DNA of 10,174 bases, taken from assembly GCA_031282485.1 (NCBI GenBank), contig JAITDQ010000289.1, forward strand, positions 1 through 10,174, written 5' to 3'. A program made the translations under genes and the position numbers. This DNA is from Tannerella sp. GTDB lineage: Bacteria > Bacteroidota > Bacteroidia > Bacteroidales > Tannerellaceae. Each line of letters opens with the position of its first letter. The first letter of the stretch is position 1. Shown here piece by piece: positions 4,800-10,174 of this stretch. The notes under the pieces are model-generated. The model did not search any database, was not told the origin of the DNA, and saw only the letters and a program-made list of their open reading frames with translations.

Positions 4800-6662
4800 T
4801 CAGTTTGCCAAATCTTCTTCTACGACAAGGTTGTTGATAATAAAGTTTTGTCTTTCGGAAGTGTTTTTACCCATATAAAATTCGAGCATTTCCTTGATAA
4901 GGTCTTCTTTTTTCATTTTCACGGGGTCGAGACGTATGTCATTTCCGATAAAATGGCGGAACTCGTCGGGCGATATTTCGCCGAGACCTTTGAAACGGGT
5001 TATTTCCGGGTTTTTACCGAGTTCCCGCATGGCCGCCGACTTTTCTTCTTCCGAGTAACAGTAGATTGTTTTCTGTTTGTTTCTTACGCGGAACAGGGGC
5101 GTTTGCAGGATATAGACGTGATTTTTCTTTATCAGGTCGGGAAAGAACTGCAGGAAGAACGTAATCAGCAGCAGGCGGATGTGCATGCCGTCGACGTCGG
5201 CATCCGTGGCGATGATAACTTTGTGATAGCGCAGACCTTCCAGTCCGTCTTCGATATTCAGCGCCGCCTGCAGGAGGTTAAATTCTTCATTTTCGTAAAC
5301 TATTTTTTTAGTAAGCCCGAAGGAGTTCAGCGGTTTTCCGCGCAGACTGAAAACGGCCTGCAAATTCGGGTCACGGCTTTTGGTAATGGAACCGCTTGCC
5401 GAATCGCCCTCCGTAATAAAGATACAGGACTTTTCCTTGTCGTTATTTTTATAGTCATTCAGGTGGGTACGGCAGTCGCGGAGTTTCCGGTTGTTGATGT
5501 TTGCTTTTTTTGCGCGTTCGCGTGCGAGTTTCGTCACGCCCGCAATCGCTTTGCGTTCTTTTTCCGAATCCAGTATTTTTTTCAGCAGGATATCAGCCGT
5601 TTCCGGATAGCGGTGCAGATAATTGTCGAGTTCCTTTTTTACAAAATCGTTGATGAATTTACCGATTGAAGGGCCTCCGGGACCCATATCTTTGGAACCC
5701 AGCTTCGTTTTCGTCTGGCTTTCGAAGACCGGTTCTTCCACTTTTATGCTTATGGCCGCGATAATTCCCGCGCGTATGTCGGGATACTCGAAATTTTTAT
5801 TGTAAAACTCCTTCACCGTGCGGCTCAGGGATTCGCGGAAAGCCGTAAGGTGCGTTCCTCCCTGCGTCGTATGCTGTCCGTTCACAAAGGAATAGTATTC
5901 TTCCCCGTACTGGTTGCTGTGTGTGATGACCACTTCGATATCGTCGCCCTTCATGTGAATAATGGGGTAGAGCGGTTCCGTCGTCAGGTTTTCGTTCAGC
6001 AGATCGACCAGCCCGTTTTCGGAACGAAAGCTTTTACCGTTAAAATTCACGGTAAGTCCCGTATTGAGGAAAACATAGTTTTTAATCAGGTTTTCGACAA
6101 ATTCCTCCTTATACTCGTAGTTCGGAAAGATTTCGCGGTCGGGAACAAAGGATACCAGCGTACCGTTCCGTTCTTTCGTCGGGGAAATTTCCACATCGTT
6201 GATGATAATGGCTTTTTCGTATTCCACCCGTTTACATTCCCTGTCCCGGAAACATTCGATTAGAAAATAACTGCTGAGTGCATTGACGGCTTTGATGCCG
6301 ACGCCGTTAAGTCCGACCGATTTCTTAAACGCCTTGCTGTCGTATTTGGCGCCGGTATTCATTTTGCTTGAAACGTCGACCACTTTCGTCAGCGGCACAC
6401 CGCGGCCGTAATCGCGTATCGTAACGACGCCTTCTTTTATCTTGACGGAGATGGACTTGCCGAACCCCATCATATATTCGTCGACGGAATTGTCCAGCAC
6501 TTCCTTCAGTAGAACGTATATGCCGTCGTCGGGAAACGTGCCGTCGCCAAGTTTTCCGATATACATGCCGGGACGGCGCCGGATATGTTCGTTCCATTCG
6601 AGGGTGATTATTTCCTTGTCTTCGTAAGAGATGTCTTTGTTTTTCGAAAAATCGTCTGTCAT
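4800..6662 (-). CDS. parE: DNA topoisomerase IV subunit B (ATPase subunit)
   Basis: ParE is the ATPase and TOPRIM subunit of the ParC2ParE2 type II topoisomerase that decatenates daughter chromosomes. The 620-residue protein opens with [17 protein letters not shown] (25-41). GHKL ATPase motifs follow: Glu54 and Asn58 in [21 protein letters not shown] (83-90), and the ATP-lid loop VGLNGVG (116-122). The transducer QTKTK loop is at 316-320. The TOPRIM domain carries EGDSASG (418-424) and [10 protein letters not shown] (486-495), and RFKGLGE (556-562) lies near the C-terminus. The size, the [15 protein letters not shown] start and the neighbours favour ParE over GyrB; the call would be firmer with parC in view. 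I start it at the ATG at 6662, one base after the upstream gene's stop. A longer reading to 6785 adds 41 residues that overlap the GNAT gene and match no ParE feature. Confidence 0.93.
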   Translation of the reverse strand: MTDDFSKNKDISYEDKEIITLEWNEHIRRRPGMYIGKLGDGTFPDDGIYVLLKEVLDNSVDEYMMGFGKSISVKIKEGVVTIRDYGRGVPLTKVVDVSSKMNTGAKYDSKAFKKSVGLNGVGIKAVNALSSYFLIECFRDRECKRVEYEKAIIINDVEISPTKERNGTLVSFVPDREIFPNYEYKEEFVENLIKNYVFLNTGLTVNFNGKSFRSENGLVDLLNENLTTEPLYPIIHMKGDDIEVVITHSNQYGEEYYSFVNGQHTTQGGTHLTAFRESLSRTVKEFYNKNFEYPDIRAGIIAAISIKVEEPVFESQTKTKLGSKDMGPGGPSIGKFINDFVKKELDNYLHRYPETADILLKKILDSEKERKAIAGVTKLARERAKKANINNRKLRDCRTHLNDYKNNDKEKSCIFITEGDSASGSITKSRDPNLQAVFSLRGKPLNSFGLTKKIVYENEEFNLLQAALNIEDGLEGLRYHKVIIATDADVDGMHIRLLLITFFLQFFPDLIKKNHVYILQTPLFRVRNKQKTIYCYSEEEKSAAMRELGKNPEITRFKGLGEISPDEFRHFIGNDIRLDPVKMKKEDLIKEMLEFYMGKNTSERQNFIINNLVVEEDLAN

Positions 6663-6663
6663 G

Positions 6664-7791
6664 TTAAATCTGTTTGATATAGGATCTTCTTGTTTTATGA
6701 TGTTCGCGTTTGAAATAGTCCCATTGCGCCTGCACGGCGCTGTTGGTGACAAGTTCGGGATTACTTTCGGCATATACCGTTCCAAGGCGGATATATTGCG
6801 GGATAAGGTCGTTAAATATTAATGCATTGACGCCTTTATTCCGGTATTCGGGAAGAACGCCGATGAGATATAAATCCACCACTTTGGGTTTTGAATACAG
6901 CGCTTTAAGCAGGTATATGAAACCGAAAGGCAGAAACGAGCCTTTCGCTTTCCGCATGGCGTTCGACAGGTTTGGGAGCGTTATCCCGAAACCCGCGACG
7001 GCGTCGTCCGATTCGCGCACGACAATCGTTATCAGGTCGAGCCGCAGCATGGGGATATACATATTTACATAATATTCAATCTGCTTTTCCGTCAGGGGCG
7101 AGAAGCCGTACAGATGTCCGTAAGCTTCGTTCAGCGTCATAAATATTTTATTTGCGTAAGGCCATATCTCCTTGCGTTTTTGAAATTTCATGACTTTCAA
7201 ACCATATTTTTCCCTTACAATATTCCCGATACGCAGATGCTTTTCGGGGACGCTGTCCGGGATGTATATTTTATATTCCCTCCAGTCCTGGTCTTTTTCA
7301 AAACCTATCCGTTCCAGCTGTTTCGGATAATACGGATAATTATATATGGTAGCCATTGTACCCAACAGGTCGAAACCTTCGACTAACATACCTTCGTGGT
7401 CAAGGTCAGTGAATCCCATAGGCCCGTGCAGCGCCGTCATGCCTTTTTCCTTTGCCCACGCCGTGACGGCGTCGAACAGGGCATCCACAACTTCGTCGTC
7501 ATCTATGAAGTCGACAAAGCCGAAACGGGCGTGTTTCTGTTTCCAAATCCTGTTGCTTTCATGTACAATAATCCCGGCAATACGCCCGGCTATTTTTTCG
7601 TTTTTGTATGCAAGGAAATAAACAGCCTCGCAGGTTTCAAATGCGGGGTTCTTGTCCTTGGACAAAGTCATCATTTCCTCATCGGTCAGATTGGGTACGT
7701 GGTAAGGACTGCGTTTGTAAAGACTGAGATTGAATTTGACAAAATCCCGCAGTTCTTTCTTCGTTTTTACTTCTTTAATTTCAATTTTCAT
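6664..7791 (-). CDS. GNAT-fold N-acetyltransferase-like protein
   Basis: This 375-residue cytoplasmic protein is of a Bacteroidetes type; I recall relatives carrying a doubtful GTP cyclohydrolase annotation. The N-terminal half has the pattern [40 protein letters not shown] (69-77), [11 protein letters not shown] (90-100) and [19 protein letters not shown] (122-140). The C-terminal half carries a recognisable acetyl-CoA-binding motif [18 protein letters not shown] (309-325). I infer two GNAT-like lobes, with CoA binding more likely in the second. The acceptor substrate is unknown. It is the first gene of the operon, starting just downstream of a consensus promoter and ending one base before the parE ATG. 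The tight linkage to parE and coaD may be only transcriptional. Confidence 0.85.
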   Translation of the reverse strand: MKIEIKEVKTKKELRDFVKFNLSLYKRSPYHVPNLTDEEMMTLSKDKNPAFETCEAVYFLAYKNEKIAGRIAGIIVHESNRIWKQKHARFGFVDFIDDDEVVDALFDAVTAWAKEKGMTALHGPMGFTDLDHEGMLVEGFDLLGTMATIYNYPYYPKQLERIGFEKDQDWREYKIYIPDSVPEKHLRIGNIVREKYGLKVMKFQKRKEIWPYANKIFMTLNEAYGHLYGFSPLTEKQIEYYVNMYIPMLRLDLITIVVRESDDAVAGFGITLPNLSNAMRKAKGSFLPFGFIYLLKALYSKPKVVDLYLIGVLPEYRNKGVNALIFNDLIPQYIRLGTVYAESNPELVTNSAVQAQWDYFKREHHKTRRSYIKQI

Positions 7792-7813
7792 CGGTTGTAT
7801 CGTATTTGGGCAG

Positions 7814-7845
7814 CAAATATAGTAAAAGTTGGCGATTAAAACAAA
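7814..7845 (-). promoter_or_regulatory. Consensus promoter of the GNAT-parE-coaD-protease operon
   Basis: On the minus strand, TTTG (complement of 7842-7845) and TATATTTG (complement of 7814-7821) are separated by exactly 20 bp, matching TTTG-N19/21-TAnnTTTG. Transcription should start near 7808, about 17 nt before the ATG at 7791. The -33 box lies inside the last codons of dacB, whose stop is at 7836-7838, so the operon can be transcribed independently of dacB. No terminator is visible between them, so readthrough from dacB is also possible. Confidence 0.78.
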
Positions 7846-9281
7846 GATAACAATAAATCTTCGATGTCGGCTTTCATCCGGTTTTGTTTGCAGGAGAAAT
7901 TATTTATCAGGATGACGACGGCGTAGAGCCTGCCGTCTTTTGTTACGTATCCCGCATAACTGCGTACGCGGCTCATGCTTCCGCTTTTGAGGCGCGCTTT
8001 GCCGTGAAGCGCACTGCCTTTCAGCATGTTTGCCGCCGTACCGTCCATGCCGGCGCGGGGCAGTGAATTTATAAACACATCCGCCGCCTTCGATTTTGTT
8101 GCCATGTACGACAGCAGTTCGCACAGGAATCCGGCCGTTACCTTATCCGCAGGCGCCAGTCCGCTGCCGTCGAACATCCACAGTGAAGATGTTTCCAGAC
8201 CTTTCTCCTTCCAGTATTCATGCAGCGTGCGGATGCCTTTTCCGAACGACGAAAGGACGTCGTCCGACTGATATTGTAACCCGACAGTTTTCAGGAGAGC
8301 GTCGGCATAGAGGTTGTGGCTGACGTGGTTTGTCGTGCGAATAATGTCTTTCAGGGGCGGGGAGTATGAGGTTGTGATGATTTTCCGTTCCCGGTTTTCC
8401 CATTTTCCGGCTTGCGACAGTATCCGGTAGCAGGTGGGGGCTTCCGCAATTTCCAGTCCTTCGTTTTTCAGTTTTTCCGCGACGTGTCCGGCGAGAAACA
8501 GCGCCGGTTCGGGGATGTCGCCGTGCAGTTTATATCCCGTGCGGTTTGCGGGAACGACGCCGTACAGATAACGTTCGGTGGAGTAGGGGAGGCCTGTGAT
8601 GTAAGAGCTGTCCGCATCTGTTTTTTTGGCCGTCAGGTAGTTTCGGAAAACGATTGACGACATGTCCGGTTCGCTCCGTTCAATCACCGGTTTGCCGTCC
8701 GGTTCGCCGGTGTTGAGGAAGAGTGTGTAACGGTTATCGTATATGTTCAGGCCATAACATCCCTGTCCGTAGTAGCTGCCCAAATCTTCGCGCAGCCACT
8801 TCATGGAAACACCTTCGGTATCGAAAATACTTTCGTCGGCGATGACTGCGCCGGTTATTTTCCGTATGCCCGTACCTTTAATAGCCGATATCCATTCGTC
8901 GATTATTTTGTCGCGTCCGGTTTCCACGGCGGCCGAACCGGTCGTAGGGTCGCCGCTTCCGCGGATGTAAATATTCCCGTACAGGACGCTGTCGCGAATA
9001 TCCCCGTCGTACATAACGGCCGTTTCGTACCGGAAACATTCGCCGAGAAGTTCAAGAGCCGTCGCCGTCGTCACGGTTTTCATCACCGATGCGGGAATAA
9101 CTTCCCTGTCCGCATCCAGACTGAACATTACGGAATCGGCATGAACATCCTTTATCATAAAGGAAACCGACGCTCCGCGCATGTGCGGGGCATTAAGAAA
9201 TTTTCCCACAGCCGGATGCGTCTGCGCCTTTCCCTGAAAGAGCGGCAACAAAAATAAAACAACAACAAAAATCTTTCTCAT
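7836..9281 (-). CDS. dacB: D-alanyl-D-alanine carboxypeptidase/endopeptidase, PBP4 type (peptidase S13)
   Basis: This 481-residue periplasmic low-molecular-mass penicillin-binding protein removes the terminal D-Ala from peptidoglycan stem peptides and may cleave D-Ala cross-links. A signal peptide (MRKIFVVVLFLLPLFQGKA|Q) precedes the mature protein. All three active-site motifs are present: S65-V-M-K68 within IPASVMKTVTTATALELLG, S321-H-N323 within TTNHVSHNLYADALLK, and K432-S-G434, a KSG variant of KTG common in this class. Family motifs GSGDPT (108-113) and MFDGSGLAP (369-377) are also visible. The roughly 250 residues between the first two motifs match the large insert typical of PBP4/DacB. 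Length is normal. The gene has its own promoter and is divergent from the GtrA-like gene across 125 bp; 44 bp separate its stop from the GNAT start. Confidence 0.95.
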   Translation of the reverse strand: MRKIFVVVLFLLPLFQGKAQTHPAVGKFLNAPHMRGASVSFMIKDVHADSVMFSLDADREVIPASVMKTVTTATALELLGECFRYETAVMYDGDIRDSVLYGNIYIRGSGDPTTGSAAVETGRDKIIDEWISAIKGTGIRKITGAVIADESIFDTEGVSMKWLREDLGSYYGQGCYGLNIYDNRYTLFLNTGEPDGKPVIERSEPDMSSIVFRNYLTAKKTDADSSYITGLPYSTERYLYGVVPANRTGYKLHGDIPEPALFLAGHVAEKLKNEGLEIAEAPTCYRILSQAGKWENRERKIITTSYSPPLKDIIRTTNHVSHNLYADALLKTVGLQYQSDDVLSSFGKGIRTLHEYWKEKGLETSSLWMFDGSGLAPADKVTAGFLCELLSYMATKSKAADVFINSLPRAGMDGTAANMLKGSALHGKARLKSGSMSRVRSYAGYVTKDGRLYAVVILINNFSCKQNRMKADIEDLLLSLF

Positions 9282-9309
9282 ACGAACAAAACCGCTAATT
9301 ATCGGCGTG

Positions 9310-9317
9310 CAAAGGTA
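9310..9317 (-). promoter_or_regulatory. Probable -7 box of the dacB promoter
   Basis: The minus strand reads TACCTTTG (complement of 9310-9317), matching TAnnTTTG, 28 bp upstream of the dacB ATG and predicting a leader of about 22 nt. No clean TTTG lies at -33. Together with the box at 9391-9398 it makes the dacB-gtrA spacer a back-to-back promoter region. It shares the downstream extension TTTGCACGC with the GtrA and left-edge promoters. Confidence 0.6.
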
Positions 9318-9390
9318 TTGTATTTTTTCAGGAAAAACATGCGGTAAGGCTTTAATTTATCGTAGCACTTTCATTATCGGAAAAAAGTTG

Positions 9391-9398
9391 TACTTTTG
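9391..9398 (+). promoter_or_regulatory. Probable -7 box of the GtrA-like gene promoter
   Basis: TACTTTTG matches TAnnTTTG and ends only 8 bp before the ATG at 9407. A TTTC at 9369-9372, 18 bp upstream, is a possible imperfect -33 box. Transcription starting 5-8 nt after the box would fall at about 9403-9406, giving a leaderless or nearly leaderless mRNA unless a downstream start codon is used. Confidence 0.6.
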
Positions 9399-9406
9399 CA
9401 CGCGTT

Positions 9407-9937
9407 ATGCGAAAATTACTTGTAAAAACCGGAAGTTATATTCAGAAAGCGATAGACTTTACTTATCCGCTTTTCAGGAAATTCATGCCTCTGCAGATGT
9501 ACCGGTATGGGGTTTGTGGCTGTACGAACGTCATGTTCGACTGGGTGCTGTATTTTTTCACGTATAATTTTATCCTGAAATACCGCCTTGTCGATTTGGG
9601 GGCGGTTACGTTAAGTCCGCATATTGCTTCGCTGATAATCATATTCCCGGTCGTAACGTTTTGGGGATTCCTGCTGCAGAAGTATGTCACGTTTACGGCG
9701 TCAGACCTGCGCGGACGGGTGCAGCTGATGCGTTATTTTATGGTCATCCTGGTCAATCTGCTGATAAACTATATCGGACTGAAAATAATGGTCGACGGAC
9801 TGGGTTTCTTTCCTACTCCGTCGAAAATGATTATTACCGTCGTCACCGTTATATGCAGTTACATCGGACAAAATAAATTCACGTTCAAAATATCGCTTCA
9901 CCCCACGGAAGAAACGGAAAAGACGGACAACACGTAA
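9407..9937 (+). CDS. GtrA-family polytopic membrane protein
   Basis: The 176-residue inner-membrane protein matches the GtrA family: small four-helix proteins thought to help move polyprenyl-phosphate-linked sugars across the membrane for O-antigen or other glycan modification. Predicted membrane segments are about 33-55 (YGVCGCTNVMFDWVLYFFTY), 68-92 (LSPHIASLIIIFPVVTFWGF), 108-130 (RYFMVILVNLLINYIGLKIM) and 138-156 (SKMIITVVTVICSYIGQ). The family signature around RYGVCGCTN and the terminal QNKFTF are present, followed by a charged, low-complexity tail. The ATG at 9407 keeps the segment DFTYPLFRKFMPLQ, which I recall from Bacteroidales homologues. Met27 (9485) would give a 150-residue core-only protein with a leader of about 80 nt. 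No glycosyltransferase gene is adjacent, so the substrate is unknown. Confidence 0.88.
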   Translation: MRKLLVKTGSYIQKAIDFTYPLFRKFMPLQMYRYGVCGCTNVMFDWVLYFFTYNFILKYRLVDLGAVTLSPHIASLIIIFPVVTFWGFLLQKYVTFTASDLRGRVQLMRYFMVILVNLLINYIGLKIMVDGLGFFPTPSKMIITVVTVICSYIGQNKFTFKISLHPTEETEKTDNT

Positions 9938-9964
9938 AAAGCCGCGCATATCAAAGCTTCGCGG
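9936..9964 (-). terminator. Intrinsic terminator of the leftward HTH gene
   Basis: On the minus strand, CCGCG (complement of 9960-9964) and CGCGG (complement of 9942-9946) form a 5-bp G/C stem with a 13-nt loop, followed by CTTTTT (complement of 9936-9941). The hairpin overlaps the HTH gene's stop codon, and its U-tract overlaps the stop codon of the convergent GtrA gene. On the plus strand the same hairpin is followed by TTGATAATTC, so it would terminate GtrA transcription poorly. Confidence 0.55.
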
Positions 9965-10174
9965 TTGATAATTCTTTTCCTATTTGATGAATGGTATTCA
10001 TAATTTCGTTTTCACGCTCTTTTGACGGTTTTTTCGTCCCCCTGATGTAGGAAGCCAAAAGGCTTTGCTGAATTCCCATCCGGCGGGCAACGGCCGAAGT
10101 ATTAAGCTCCGGATGAGTAAGGAAAAAGCGGGAGATACCTGCCGGTTCGGGGTCATCGTAAAGAAAGCTTTCAA
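9951..10174 (-). CDS. Helix-turn-helix protein, C-terminal part (possibly HicB-like antitoxin)
   Basis: The leftward frame enters from the right edge and ends at TGA (complement of 9951-9953), leaving 73 visible codons. They contain a likely XRE-type HTH: RFFLTHPELNTSAVARRMGI, then QQSLLASYIRGTKKPSKERE, ending in a helical tail (IMNTIHQIGKELSTAKL). An HTH followed by YxxGxKKPS and then a final helix is a pattern I associate with the C-terminal domain of Bacteroidetes HicB-like antitoxins and related small regulators. The N-terminal domain that would decide this lies outside the window. Whether a HicA-like toxin gene precedes it cannot be seen. It is convergent with the GtrA gene, 13 bp apart, with a terminator across its stop. 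Confidence 0.7.
   Translation of the reverse strand, partial: ESFLYDDPEPAGISRFFLTHPELNTSAVARRMGIQQSLLASYIRGTKKPSKERENEIMNTIHQIGKELSTAKL

Noticed and set aside
4410..5669. Long plus-strand open frame of 419 codons opposite coaD and parE.
   Set aside because: It is antisense to two well-supported genes with intact motifs, and its translation (rich in F, V, Q, R) is typical of a shadow frame.
6663..6785. A longer parE reading with a 41-residue N-terminal extension.
   Set aside because: It would overlap the GNAT gene, the added residues match no ParE feature, and the ATG at 6662 directly after the GNAT stop is a natural start.

Overview
The window looks like chromosomal DNA of a Bacteroidetes bacterium, probably order Bacteroidales; family and genus cannot be fixed from sequence alone. 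The support is: promoters of the Bacteroidetes type (TAnnTTTG at about -7, with TTTG 18-20 bp upstream in the best cases), no clear Shine-Dalgarno sequences, a Bacteroidetes-type ECF sigma factor, a parE-coaD-S41 protease gene cluster, and REP-like intergenic elements of a kind I associate with this phylum.

Layout. 1-115 is the start of a leftward gene for a secreted protein, cut by the window edge. It is divergent from an ECF sigma factor gene (443-1123) across a 327-bp intergenic region with a G/C-rich hairpin. Next is a helical protein of unknown function (1235-1960) with its own consensus promoter. Its stop codon falls inside the first unit of a 21-bp tandem array (1949-2305). Read on in the same frame, the array is a run of about 17 heptads with consensus ATERVLK, interrupted by in-frame TAA codons. 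It is followed by a REP-like multi-hairpin element (2365-2550), a short hairpin (2555-2581) and a 75-bp inverted repeat (2660-2734). Together 1949-2734 forms a repeat island of almost 800 bp.

2737-7791 is a leftward operon, in transcription order: GNAT-fold protein, parE (topoisomerase IV subunit B), coaD (phosphopantetheine adenylyltransferase) and a periplasmic S41 C-terminal processing protease. Junctions are tight: a 1-bp gap, a 15-bp gap, then a 4-bp ATGA overlap. A near-perfect promoter lies just upstream of the GNAT gene, with its -33 box inside the 3' end of dacB. dacB (PBP4-type D-Ala-D-Ala carboxypeptidase, 7836-9281) is leftward with its own promoter. It is divergent from a GtrA-family membrane protein gene (9407-9937) whose start codon sits almost on the predicted transcription start. 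The right edge holds the C-terminal part of a leftward HTH protein, convergent with the GtrA gene and ending in an intrinsic terminator.

Most genes are housekeeping or envelope functions: DNA decatenation, CoA synthesis, periplasmic proteolysis, peptidoglycan trimming and possible polyprenyl-linked sugar translocation. The most unusual part is the unknown protein gene and its in-frame, stop-interrupted heptad array.
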